From Anniella stebbinsi (taxonomy: Eukaryota; Chordata; Lepidosauria; Squamata; Anniellidae), in contig JARDYH010000003.1 in NCBI GenBank assembly GCA_029215795.1, positions 99,232,609 to 99,296,608 on the forward strand: a stretch of DNA of 64,000 bases, in the 5' to 3' direction. Below are positions 1-10,667 of this stretch, one piece after another. Position 1 is the stretch's first letter, and each line of letters starts with the position of its first letter. A model generated the notes under the pieces. That model searched no databases and was not told the DNA's origin. It saw only the letters and a list, made by a program, of their open reading frames with translations. A program made the translations under genes and the position numbers.

Positions 1-257
1 TCCGCTACAGACGGCCCCGGAAGGTAAGCCCCCTCCCCACATTCAAGCTCCTTACCTGCTGGGGAAGGTGAGGAGCATGAGCAGGGGGAGGGGGTCCAAT
101 CCTATGATCCAACACGATCCGGATCGGGTCCTTTTTGGATCGGATCATATTGGATCGGCTGATCCAGGTGCTGGGGATCGGTTCAGTTAATTTTATCCGA
201 TGTCCCCCCGGATCAGGTCCGGATCAGAGGTCGGACCCGATCTGTTTCACACCCCTA
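1..257 (+). mobile_element. Family A hAT-like element, right part (left end lies before the window)
   Basis: Non-coding, rich in GATCC/GATCGG words, and ending at 257 in a CACACCCCTA terminus. It matches the right half of the complete family A copies at 3443-4014 and 46988-48055, including the TGGATCGGCYGATCCAGGTGC block. The next 8 bp (258-265, attttaac) are the presumed target-site duplication. The left terminus is outside the window, so the left TSD cannot be checked. The hAT assignment rests on the 8-bp TSDs of the complete copies. Confidence 0.75.
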
Positions 258-357
258 ATTTTAACAGTTTATTATCATAGTCTTTTGACACCGCTGTTTT
301 AAATCTGTATTTTAAATCTGTATTTTAAATCTGCATTGCTGCACGGTTTTATCATGC
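258..357 (+). mobile_element. LINE 3'-UTR-like tail fragment
   Basis: AT-rich stretch with three near-identical 'tattttaaatctg' words followed by a 'gcattgctgcacggttttat' type sequence, which resembles in sense orientation the 3' tails of the L2/CR1-like LINEs elsewhere in the window. It sits between a family A right end (257) and a family A-like terminus (366). The main nearby LINE body is on the minus strand, so this tail is either another LINE copy or an inverted piece of that one. Confidence 0.4.
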
Positions 358-365
358 TTATGTCT

Positions 366-2112
366 CAGGGCTGTGCATGGACTCCCCGATCCAATCCGGC
401 CTGTTTGGCTCACTTGGAAGCTGCCGTTCCGGCCTGTTTTGCGCAATATGGACCACAGCCCGGAACGGGCATCGGACCGTGGTTTTTGTGGCTGTTTCCT
501 GGCTTATTGTATCTGTTCCACTTAGGAATGTGTGAGTGGTGAGTTTGGTTGAGTTGGCTCACTTGGAAGCTGCCGTTCCGGCCTATTTTGCGCAATACGG
601 ACCACGGCCCGGAACGGGCATCGGTACGTGGTTTCCGTGGCTGTTTCTTGGTGTATTGCATCTGTCCCACCCAGTAATGTGTGAGTGGTGAGTTTGGTTG
701 AGTTGGCTCACTTGGAAGCTGCTGTTCTGGCCCATTTTGCGCGATATGGACCGAGGCCCGGATCGGGCTTCGAACCGTGGTTTTTGCGGCTGTTTCCTGG
801 CTTATTCTATCTGGTCCACCTAGTATTGTGTGAGTGGTTAGTTTGGTTGAGTTGGCTCACTTGGAAGCTGCCGTTCCGGCCTATTTTGCGCAATATGGAC
901 CACGGCCCGGAACGGGCATCGGTACGTGGTTTCCGTGGCTGTTTTTTTGGTGTATTCTATCTGTCCCACCTAGTAATGTGTGAGTGGTGAGTTTGGTTGA
1001 GTTGACTCACTTGGAAGTTGTCGTTCTGGCCTGTTTTGCGTAATATGGACTATGGCCCGGAACGGGCATCGGAACGTGGTTTTCGTGGCTCTTGTTTTGG
1101 TGTATTCTATCTGTCCCACCTAGTAATGTGTGAGTGGTGAGTTTGGTTGAGTTGACTCACTTGGAAGTTGTCGTTCTGGCCTGTTTTGCGTAATATGGAC
1201 TATGGCCCGGAACGGGCATTGGAACGTGGTTTTCGTGGCTCTTGTTTTGGTGTATTCTATCTGTCCCCCTAGTAATGTGTGAGTGGTGAGTTTAGTTGAG
1301 TTGGTTCACTTGGAAGCTTCCGTTCCGGCCTGTTTTGCGCAATACGGACCACGGCCCGGAACGTGCATCGGTACGTGGTTTCGTGGCTGTTTTGTGGTGT
1401 ATTGTCTCTGTCCCACCTAGTAAGGTGTGACTGTTGAGTTGGGTTGAGTTGGCTCACTTGGAAGCTGCCGTTCTGGCCTGTTTTGCACAATATGGACTAT
1501 GGCCCGGAACGGGCATCGGAACGTGGTTTGCGTGGCTGTGTTGTGGCGTATTGTATCTTTCCCACCTAGTATTGTGTGAGTGGTGAGTTTGGTTTAGTTG
1601 GCTCATATCGAAGGTATGCACCTGGATCGGCCGATCCAAGACGATCCGATCCGAAAAGGACCCGATCTGGATTGTATTGGATCAGAGTATTGCCCCCCTC
1701 CCCCCACACGTCTATGGACGGCCCCGGCAGGTAAGGCACGCGAATGCGGTGAGGGGACTTACCTTCCGGGGCCATCCACTACCGTCCACGGGCACCAGCG
1801 GACGGCAGCAGATGGCCCCGGCAGGTAAGAAGCGTGAGGGGGGAGGGACAGGGAGGGGGGAGTTAGGCCCCACTCACCCCCCCACCATTTCCCCCCTTAG
1901 ACTTGCATTGGGGGAAAGCTTTCTTTCCCCCAATGCAAGTCTATGGGGGGAAATGGCGTCCGATCCGAAAATCGGACATCCGATTTTTGGATCGGGATCG
2001 GGTCCAGTCTGATCCAGGGGACCTCTGATTTTGTTCTGATCTAATCTGGAACAAAATTGGAGGTCCCGATCTGGGTCCCGATCCGATCTGGGGGCGTCCA
2101 TGCACATCCCTA
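366..2112 (-). mobile_element. Family A hAT-like element enclosing a satellite array (composite)
   Basis: The right border (2112, reading inward on the minus strand) is TAGGGATGTGCATGGACG. A very similar inward-facing terminus, cAGGGCTGTGCATGGAC, stands at 366. From 2112 down to about 1619 the minus strand follows the complete copy at 3443-4014 base by base with substitutions, including the palindromic block around 1896-1946. It stops at the ...GATCCAGGTG word, where the satellite begins. The flanking 8-mers (ttatgtct left, gttaaaat right) do not match, so this may be a rearranged composite and not one clean insertion. Confidence 0.55.
392..1604 (+). repeat. 149-bp satellite, array 1 (about 8 units)
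   Basis: The word CACTTGGAAG (or CATATCGAAG) recurs at 411, 560, 709, 858, 1008, 1158, 1307, 1455 and 1604, a period of 148-150 bp. Each unit holds GTTCCGGCC ... GGCCCGGAAC, an imperfect inverted repeat around TGTTTTGCGCAATATGGAC, and a GTCCCACCTAGTAATGTGTGAG segment. Units differ by roughly 5-15% by eye. The period is not a multiple of three and the short ORFs in it shift frame between units, so it is not read as coding. Confidence 0.95.
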
Positions 2113-2120
2113 GTTAAAAT

Positions 2121-4235
2121 ACTGTGAGAGTAAGAAGCTCTTCACCTGGCATCTATGTGGTTATAATGTAGGTGCCAGGTGAACCTCTCTAGGGAGCTCA
2201 TTCCAGAACCGAGGTGCCACAACAAAGAAGGCCCTCCTCTTGGTAGCTACCTGTCTCACTTCCTTTGGCAGGGATTCATGGAGAAGGACCCCTGAGGATG
2301 ATATTAGGGTGTGGGCACGTAGATATGAGAGAAGGCGTTCCTTCACATGACCTGGTCCCAAGCCATTTAGGGCTTTGAATGTTAATACCAGCACTTTTAA
2401 TTGGTCCCAGACCTGGACGGACAGCCAGTGAAGATGGAAAAGGACTGGCATAATGTGGTCTCATTGGCCAGGCCCTGTTAACAGTCTGGCAGCCTCACAT
2501 ATAATGTAGTGCAATAATCCAGAGGAGAGGTTATCAGAGCATGGATAACTGTAGCTTGGCTATCTCTGTCCAGATAAGATTGCAGTTGGCATATCAACCT
2601 AAGCTGATAAAAGGTGGTCCTTGCCACTGAGCCCACCTGTGCCTCAGGTGACAGTTCTGGATCCAGGAGCACGCCCAAACTACAAACCTGATCCTTTAGG
2701 GGGAGTGCAACCCCCTCTAGAATAGGGTGAACATCACCTAGCTGGACAGACGAACCACCCATGAACAGTTCCTCCATCTTGTCTGGATTGAGTCTCAGTT
2801 TGTTGGCCCTCATCAGTCCATTACTGTGCTCAGGCACTGATTCAGAACAGCCACTGCCTCATCTGGGTTTGATGAAAAGCAAAGGTAGAGCTGGGTATTG
2901 TCCATATATTGATGGCACCTCAACCCACATCTCTGGATAACCCCTCCCAGCATGTAAATGTCGAAAAGCATAGGAGATAAAACAGAGCCCTGTGGGACCC
3001 CGTGGCCTAGGTGCCATGGAACAGAGCAATAATCCTCCAGCACCATCTTCTGGAATCAGCCATTCAAGTAGGAGTGGAACCACTGCAACACAGTGCCTCC
3101 AACATCCAGCCCAGACAGTGTATCCAGAAGGATACCATGGTCGATGGTATTGAAAGCTGCTGAGAGGCCCAAGGGAATCAAGAGGGTCACACTCCCCTTG
3201 TCCCTCTCCTGGCAAAGGTCATCCCACAGGCACAGGGTGACCAAGGCAGTTTCAGTTACACAACCAGGTTTGAATCCTGATTGAAATGGATTTAGATAAT
3301 CAGTTTAATTCAAGAATGCCTGGAGTTGCCCTGCAATCACCCGCTTAAGCACCTTGCCCAAGAAGGGGATGTTATCCACCAGCCTATAATAGTTAACATC
3401 CTCCGTGTTGAGGTTAGGCTTTTTCAGGAGTGGTCTGATTACTAGGGACGTGCACGGACCGCCCGGATCGGGACCTCCAATTTTGTTCCAGATTGGATCG
3501 AACCAAAATCAGAGGTCCCCTGGATCAGACCGGACCCGATCCCGATCCGAAAATCGGATGTCCGATTTTCGGATCGGATGCCATTTCCCCCCATAGACTT
3601 GCATTGGGGGAAAGAAAGCTTTCCCCCAATGCAAGTCTAAGGGGGAAAATGGTGGGGGGGGGGTGAGTGGGGCCTAACTCCCCCCTCCCTATCCCTCCCC
3701 CCTCGCGCTTCTTACCTGCCGGGGCCATCTGCTACCGTCCGCTGGTGCCCGTGGATGGCCCCGGCAGGTAAGCCCCCTCCCCGCATTTGCACTCCTTACC
3801 TGCCGGGGCCGTCCATGGATGGCCCCGGCAGGTGAGGAGCACGAGTGGGGGGAGGGGGGCAATACTCTGATCCAATACAATCCAGATTGGGTCCTTTTCG
3901 GATCATCTTGGATCGGCCGATCCAGGTGCTGGGGATCAGATCGAATAATTTTATCCGATCCAGCCCAGATCAGATCCGGATCATGGATCGGACCCAATCC
4001 GGTGCACACCCCTACTGATTACCACCTCTTTTGAAGAGGCCGGCACCACTCCCTCTCTCATGGAGAAATTTATAACCTCCTGGATCCAGCTGGTGATCCC
4101 CTCCTTATTTGCTGTAATAAGCCATGAAGGGCAAGGGTCAAGTACACAGATGGTCAACCAGACTTTGCCAAGCACCTTGTCCACATCCTTGGGCCTCAGA
4201 TATTCATTGCATTCCGACAAAGAACTCTGAAGCAG
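2121..4235 (-). mobile_element. L2/CR1-like LINE, 5'-truncated, interrupted by a hAT element
   Basis: Minus-strand segments 4235-4015 and 3442-2121 read as one element once the family A insertion (3443-4014) is skipped. Recognisable in order are: an N-terminal stretch ending in REGVVPASSKEVV, the reverse-transcriptase block with [30 protein letters not shown], the catalytic-region relic [10 protein letters not shown] (consensus YADD, so the catalytic Asp pair is damaged), then ANKLRLNPDK and a C-terminal WNELPREVHLAPTL motif. Multiple frameshifts and stops make it a fossil. The clade (L2 or CR1 group of the Jockey superfamily) is assigned from motif wording; a library search would fix it. It would have supplied reverse transcriptase for target-primed insertion. 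Confidence 0.85.
3443..4014 (+). mobile_element. Family A hAT-like non-autonomous element, complete (572 bp)
   Basis: Begins TAGGGACGTGCACGG and ends CCGGTGCACACCCCTA (inverted termini). It is flanked on both sides by the identical 8-mer CTGATTAC (3435-3442 and 4015-4022), the TSD size of hAT transposons. No transposase ORF. Internal features are a palindrome with arms around 'agacttgcattgggggaaag' (about 3595-3645) and several GGCAGGTAAG words in both orientations. It is inserted inside the minus-strand LINE, so it is younger than that LINE. Confidence 0.92.
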
Positions 4236-4683
4236 GACCTGAGGGCTGAAATGTGTTGGAGCTCTTTCACTACATTAAACATTCTTTTTCTACCCCTTTG
4301 ACCTGGGCTGTTTTGGCAGAACATTTATATCCCACCTACCTCTCAGAAACTCATGGTGAACAAAAATGGTACTTAGCAATTTTGTAACAACCTTGTGGGA
4401 TAGGTTAGGCTGAGAGAGGTGAATGGCAAACAGGTCATTGTAAGCTTCATGATGGAATGGGTCCTACCCATCCTAGTGTGATATTTGGAGGGCTACACCA
4501 CACCACACTACAACTATGGGCTTAGGTATGAAACTGTCTTTGTTGGTTCTGGATTCTGTGAAAGTTTATTAGCTCTTCCATTTAGAACACTGAAAGTGGT
4601 TTGTTCAATTTCCTTCACTCACACAGAACTTGCCATTTTGGGCTGTATCTCAAATGAGTTTCAACCCACGATCTGCTTTTCCA
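4236..4683. other. Intergenic, no feature recognised
   Basis: Between the LINE 5' truncation point and satellite array 2. It includes an ACCACACCACACTACAAC stretch near 4500. No gene or known repeat seen. Confidence 0.4.
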
Positions 4684-6145
4684 GGTTGTTTTGCACAATA
4701 TGAACCATGTCCCGGAACTGGTATTGTAATGTGGATGTTGTGGAGGTTTTGGAGCTTATTGTATCTGTCCCAGCCAGTAATGTGTGACTGTTGAGTTGGG
4801 TTGAGTTGGCTCACTTGGAAGCTGCCGTTCCGGGCTGTTTTGCGCAATATGGACTATGGCCCGGAATGGGCATCGGAACCTGGTTTGCGTGGCTGTGTTG
4901 TGGCGTATTGTATCTTTTCCACCTAGTATTGTGTGAGTGGTGAGTTTGGTTTAGTTGGCTCATATCGAAGGTACCGTTCCGGCCTGTTTTGCGCAATATA
5001 GAATATGGCCCGGAATGGGCATCGGAACGTGGTTTGTGTGGCTGTTTTGTGGTGTATTGTATCTGTGCCACCTAGTAATGTTTGAGTGTTGAGTTGGGTT
5101 GAGTTGGCTCACTTGGAAGTTTCCGTTCCAGCCTGTTTTGCACAATATGGACTATGGCCCGGAACGGGCATCGGAGCGTGGTTTGCGTAGCTGTTTTGTG
5201 GTGTATTGTATCTTTCCCACCTAGTAATGTGTGAGTGTTGAGTTTTGTTTAGTTGGCTCTCTTGGAAGCTTCCCTTCCGGCCTGTTTTGCGCAATATGGA
5301 ATATGATCCGGAACGGGCATCGGAACGTGGTGTGCGTGGCTGTTTGGGGGTGTATTGTATCTGTCCCATCTAGTAATGTGTGAGTGGTGAGTTGGGTTGA
5401 GTTGGCTCACTAGGAAGCTGCCGTTCCGGGCTGTTTTGCGCAATATGGACTATGGCCCGGAACGGGCATCGGAACATCGTTTTCGTGGCTGTTTTGTGGT
5501 GTATTGTCTCTGTCCCACCTAGTAAGGTGATACTGTTGAGTTGGGTTGAGTTGGCTCACTTGGAAGCTGCCGTTCTGGCCTGTTTTGCGCAATATGGACT
5601 ATGGCCCGGAATGGGCATCGGAACATGGTTTGCGTGGCTGTTTTGTGGCGTATTATATCTTTCCCACCTAGTAATGTGTGAGTGGTGAGTTTGGTTTAGT
5701 TGGCTCATATCGAAGGTACCGTTCCGGCCTGTTTTGCGCAATATGGACTATGGCCCGGAACTGGCATCAGAACGTGGTTTGCGTGGCTGTTTGGGGGTGT
5801 ATTGTATCTGTCCCACCTAGTAATGTGTGAGTATTGAGTTTGGTTGAGGTGGCTCACTTGGAAGTTTCCGTTCCAGCCTGTTTTGCACAATATGGACTAT
5901 GGCCCAGAACGGGCATCGAAACGTGGTTTGCGTGGCTGTTTTGTGGCATATTGTATCTTTCCCACCTAGTAATGTGTGAGTGGTGAGTTTGGTTTAGTTG
6001 GCTCTCTTGGAAGCTTCCCTTCCGGCCTGTTTTGTGCAATATGGAATATGGTCCGGAACGGGCATCGGAACGTGGTTTGCATGGCTGTTTTGTGGCGTAT
6101 TGTCTTTGTCCCACCTAGTAAGGTGTGACTGTTGAGTTGGGTTGA
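4684..6145 (+). repeat. 149-bp satellite, array 2 (about 10 units)
   Basis: Same repeat and same orientation as the array at 392-1604. Phase words occur at 4812, 4961, 5110, 5259, 5408, 5557, 5706, 5855 and 6004, a constant spacing of 149. Two unit subtypes (CACTTGGAAG and CATATCGAAG) alternate irregularly, and the pair 4961/5706 shares the CATATCGAAGGTACCG variant. This suggests higher-order or segmental copying. The array starts mid-unit at CCAGGTTGTTTTGCACAATATG and breaks off near 6145. Confidence 0.95.
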
Positions 6146-6880
6146 TATTTTTATCAAGTGTTTCTAACACATGCCACTCTTTTTGGCGTGGTTTTTTAAT
6201 ATAAATGGGTCATTCTGGCCCGTTCCATTCCGTTCCGGCTTTTACATCATCCCTTTGGAAACCCAGAGCAGATTCACCAGCTCCCATGAAATAGGAGCCG
6301 CCAGCCTTCACTGGTCGGATTTTGCGTGTGCGTGCAGGTGTGTGTGTGTGGGGGGGGGGGTTGCAAAGAATATTGGAATAGGTGGACCTTGATTTTATTA
6401 AGCAAAGCAACCTTCCCTCTCCCTCTGCTTCTATTTTTAAGCAATTGTAGATGCATATTGGGATCACTTAATATAGATTGCCTATGCCTTAATACGTTGT
6501 CAATCTAGATGATCCCAAGTAAAACAGAGAGCTCCCAACCCACTGAAGGCTGCAACCCAACAACTCCCACTAGTGCTTTTTTGGAATGTTTTGTTCTTAC
6601 CTTGGCCTGAAATGGAACCAGCCAAACAAAAGCCAAAAAAAAAGGGGGCATTCATTGGGACGTTCTCCTGCATGCGTTCCCTTGGAATGAATGGGAGTAG
6701 AGCAATTGGTGCTCTTGTGCAGCCCCACATTCATTTCAATGAGGCTTATGAAAATGAGCTTCCAGGTGGATTGTGTCTCTGTAACCAGATCCTTTTCTCA
6801 TTTAGTCATTGTTAAGTTCTATTAAGTTGAGTCAGGCTTGCTCCCAAGTAAGTGTGCATAAGACTGCACTACGTCACTAC
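6146..6880. other. Intergenic with short GT/G tract
   Basis: Contains a (GT)n then G-run at about 6341-6361. A CCCGTTCCATTCCGTTCCGG stretch (6220-6239) recalls the satellite core. Otherwise no feature recognised. Confidence 0.35.
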
Positions 6881-7172
6881 GGCCTTTATCACACGTACCA
6901 TTCCCTCCCCCCCAATTGCTTCTGCAGGTTTCCCCTATGCGAATCTAGCATTTTGAATCACACGTTTTGCTCGATACCTCAGCTCAGCATGTTGAACTTG
7001 CCTGAACTTGCCTGAAATGGACTTTGCCCAGGGTTAAATTGAAACAGAAACTAAAACCTGTGACCTCAGGGCGAGAGAGCAGCAGGAGGTGAATGACCTC
7101 ATGCGAAAACAGCGCTGAAGAAGTGTAGCAAAGCTGAGGTGGCTGTGCTTACCGCCCGGTGTGATAATGACC
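6881..7172. mobile_element. Probable MITE with TTATCACAC termini
   Basis: Left GGCCTTTATCACACG and right GGTGTGATAATGACC are inverted copies with two mismatches. Non-coding between. No clear TSD seen, so the superfamily is not assigned. Confidence 0.4.
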
Positions 7173-7261
7173 TACAATACTTTGCCGTCTGTTTGAAGCT
7201 GTAGCAGCTCTGTAGCCCTAAGATTTGCACTCTCTGCAATAAACTGTGCTTTAAATTATAA

Positions 7262-7740
7262 CCTGCACATATAATAATAATAATAATAATAATAAATTTA
7301 TTTATTTATCACCCGCCTCTCCCAACGGATCGAGGCAGGCAACAACACCAAACACAAAATACAAAAACTGATTAAAAGCAGATAAAACCAGTACATCATT
7401 AAAATACCAATAAAACACCAATAAAACACTTTAAAATTCATCTAGGTAGGCCTGCCGGAAGAGATCAGTCTTTATAGATCTTTTAAATTCCTAAAGACTA
7501 GTAAGTTGGTGAATCTCTCCTGGCAGGTCATTCCACAATCTGGGAGCGGCAGAAGAGAAGGTCCTCTGGGTAACAGTTGTCAGTCTAGTTCTTGTTGACT
7601 GTAATAAATTCTTCCCAGAGGACCTGAGCGTGCGGGGCGGATTGTATGGGAGAAGGCGATCGCTTAGGTAACCTGGACTCAAACCATGTAGGGCTTTAAA
7701 GGTAACCAATATTCTCTCTGCCACCCCCAACCCCAAACTT
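7262..7740 (-). mobile_element. L2/CR1-like LINE, 3' end
   Basis: The minus strand encodes the C-terminal part of a LINE reverse-transcriptase protein: VTFKALHGLSPGYLSDRL, then FSSAAPRLWNDLPGEI. A 3' UTR follows, ending in 'gataaataaatttattatta', the complement of the (ATA)n tract at 7269-7296. 5'-truncated, with no RT core. Confidence 0.85.
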
Positions 7741-8181
7741 ACAGCACTGAACCTGGGATTTGGTTAATTTATCATGTACAGCTACACTGATCAATATGTG
7801 GTGTGGTTTCTTTTACCTATAATAGTTCCAATTTTTCCAGTCCACTAAACTTGCTTGATATAACTCACAACCTGGATAGCAAAAATAAACATGTTCTAAT
7901 TGTTTAAGTATACTAGCTATAAAAAAAAATGTTTTGAAAAGTATTTTTTAAAATAATAGTTCCCTCCTCAAAAGCCACCCTGAAATAACGTACATATCTT
8001 CACAAGGGGAAAAAAATACATACTAAAGAAATCTGAAATTTGCATGTTTATTTACCAACGCACCTACAACATTTGTTATTTTGATACTATTTTTATCCCA
8101 TTCTTTACACAATGACTTTGGGGTGCATGCACACACCCATTTTATTCTCACAGGAACCCTGTGAGGTAGAAAAAGCTGAGA
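7741..8181. other. Intergenic, no feature recognised
   Basis: AT-rich sequence without recognisable coding or repeat structure. Confidence 0.4.
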
Positions 8182-8712
8182 GCTGCATTCAGACAACACA
8201 ATAGCCAATGGTGGGGTAATAATCAACTTGATCATTGTTTATCTAGGGGTACTCCCCATTCAACATTATAATAATCAACTGTGGTGTGGATTAGGATCAG
8301 CGTTGAGTTGGCTATTAGTCCATGCTGAGTTCACTCACTCATTCCCTGTCCTCTCTCCCCCCTTGGTCCTCATGATAGTATCCCATCAGACATTGCAGCC
8401 AAAAATCTATCCTTTCAGCTGGACTTGAGTGGAAGCCACAGCTTTGACCATTCTTGCCTTGTGACTCTGTGGCTGACGAAATAACCAATGGTGGCCAAGG
8501 AAATAACCAATGGTGCTCTCCATACAACATGATAACCAGCAGTGGTTCAAATAGCCAACTCTGCACAACATTGGTTATTTGTGTTGGATATTTTGGCCAA
8601 ATAACCAACCATTGGTTAAAGAATTCCCTCTAAACAACACAACAACCCACAGTTGGTTAAATAGCCATCAACTATTTAAACCACCATTGGTTATCGTGTT
8701 GTCTGAACCCAG
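8182..8712. mobile_element. TIR element, family B (copy 1)
   Basis: Termini CTGCATTCAGACAACACAAT and (reverse complement) CTGGGTTCAGACAACACGAT form an inverted repeat of about 30 bp that continues into CCAATGGTGG. The interior repeats 'aataaccaatggtg' words. A second copy of nearly the same length is at 43227-43762. No ORF; TSD not legible here. Confidence 0.7.
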
Positions 8713-8853
8713 TCAGTGAATGACCCATGATCACTTAGATTTGTGTCTGAATGAGATTTTGAACCTGGATCACTCATGTTTGACTCTGTAACCATACCAC
8801 CAAACTGGCTCTTGTGAGAAAATTTATTTTCACACATGTAGAGTAGTTTTCAG

Positions 8854-8855
<2 letters not shown>

Positions 8856-8891
<36 letters not shown>
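8856..8891. repeat. (AT)n microsatellite
   Basis: About 18 uninterrupted AT dinucleotides. Confidence 0.97.
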
Positions 8892-8894
<3 letters not shown>

Positions 8895-10239
8895 TATCCA
8901 ACAATTGTTTATGAAATTAGCATAATGGGATTACTGGTGATATCAGAAGTTCAAACATAAAGCTCAGATGAAAGTTTATTTTCCTGATGGTAACATAATT
9001 TCACATTTTAAAGAAGGTTTTATACTTTTTACTGAGTCCAGTTCTGATAGTATCAGTTTAAACACTTTGTACAACACTGTGCATAATTCTGCCAGAGATT
9101 GAGTGCCCAAACATCAGCCCTCCCTGCTTCCCCTTTCCCTTTAATTATCAGGACACAGTGGCAGGCAGGGATCATGGCAGATGATAAGAAACGGTTTCCA
9201 ATAGATGCTGTTCACCACCATGAGTATGCAAGGCAGCATGAAGAGATGCTGGGCTCCACAAGAAGTTTATTTCCCCTGGCTTCATGTGTTCATCAGAGTT
9301 GCTGCAAGCAAACAGTGCAGTGTTAAGAAACACTGCCATCTTTAGAAATTAATTCTTATGATTGGTGATGTCCCTGGATGCTGCCACATATGCTCACATC
9401 AGCATTTAGGGATGCTGTGAACCATAGTAGCTATATTTCCCATGGTTCCTGGTTGTCCTATATACCACTGTAGATGCTTTTGGCAGCATCTACAGGGTAT
9501 AGATCATGAGGCCTTGTGACAATGTAGTGCTGGCGCCCTCAACACAAAATTAAATTTGGGACACAAAGGGACAGAGGGAAGAGTTATATAAGGGCAGACC
9601 AGAGGGGCTGAGGCTGGTCTGAAATGGATCCATTTAGATTGGGTCCAAACCTAAATGGATTGAGTCCATAAACTCTAGTGTCTGCCCTGGCCCCCAATTT
9701 TTTGATTCCCAGTCATCACTACTTTTCTATACGTTATATTTAAGTATGTGTCTGTAATTGACCAGAAACATATACTTCAGTTGTTCATTTGTATGCATGG
9801 GTCTTTAAAAATGTCCCTAAGTATTAATAGAAAAAGAAGATCCCTGCTGATTGCAGTGTGGTATACATCCCAAGTTGCCCTCCTTGTGAGAAAGCTTCAT
9901 TCAAACTGTTCCAAGTAAATATATTTAGAATGAGATATTAGAGTGCAATGTACATCTGTTATGCTAAATGGGAGGTTTGGCACAGACTTCAGTGGCCTGT
10001 TAACTGTATTTGTGCCACATTGATTGCAATGGAACATAAATACATTAACTTTGCTACCGAGCCAGGTTCAAGGAATTATTATTGATGCATGAAGTCCTAA
10101 AGAACTTAGGACTGGGTTGTCTGAAAAATCATCTCCCCTATATAGACCCATTACGCCATTATGATTTTCAAGGGAGGCCACATCCTGAAATGTGCTTTCA
10201 ACAATTAGTAAATGCTTACTTGTTTCTCCTGGCTTTTCC
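8892..10239. other. Intergenic, no feature recognised
   Basis: No long ORF. A TCCATTTAG...CTAAATGGA small inverted repeat near 9629-9660. Confidence 0.4.
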
Positions 10240-10383
10240 CAACCATTAACTTATCTAAATGCTATTTTACTTTTAATTCTGTATTGGAGGGGAGGGGCGT
10301 AATATGTTGTGACCACTTCAGGAGTTTTCAAATGAGAAGCGGTATACATAAATATTCTAAAATAAATAAATAATAAATTATAG
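10240..10383 (+). mobile_element. LINE 3' tail with AAAT-type repeat
   Basis: The 'gagaagcggtatacataaat' sequence followed by (AAAT)n at 10360-10380 resembles the 3' tails of the L2-like LINEs in this window. Only the tail is present. Confidence 0.5.
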
Positions 10384-10659
10384 CAGGGGTGCAGAACTTC
10401 TTTTACCCAAGGACTGGATTCAATTTTGGAGAAGCTCTTGGGAGCTGCGTTCCAAATACTCCCCTATTTTAGCTTAAAGCTCCTAGGAGAGAAATTTCAA
10501 CCTTTTAGACTGGGGAAAAAAACTGCACAGGCGACAGGAAAACCAGCAAACGATAGGTGGTTGGAGGAAAGGGGTTGGGCCGTGGGAAAGAAGTGTGGCC
10601 TTCAGACTGGGTCCCCTGAAAGGACAGATTTGGCCCCTGGACCAAAGGTTCTGACCCTG
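10384..10659 (+). mobile_element. hAT-like (Charlie-type ends) element, 276 bp
   Basis: Starts CAGGGGTGCAGAACTT and ends AAGGTTCTGACCCTG, an inverted pair with small indels. Flanked by aattatag (10376-10383) and acttatag (10660-10667), an 8-bp TSD with one mismatch. No transposase. It landed in the LINE tail just upstream. Confidence 0.8.
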
Positions 10660-10667
10660 ACTTATAG

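Noticed and set aside
392..6145. CRISPR array
   Set aside because: Units are contiguous tandem repeats without unique spacers; the genome is a vertebrate one.
410..6157. Many 60-86-codon ORFs with similar peptides in the satellite
   Set aside because: The 149-bp period shifts the frame each unit, and the peptides arise in all frames. No start context or conservation of one frame.
7100..7262. Solo LTR or gene 3' end suggested by GCAATAAACTGTG
   Set aside because: AATAAA at 7239 is present, but no LTR ends or TSD, and a TIR element explains the segment upstream.
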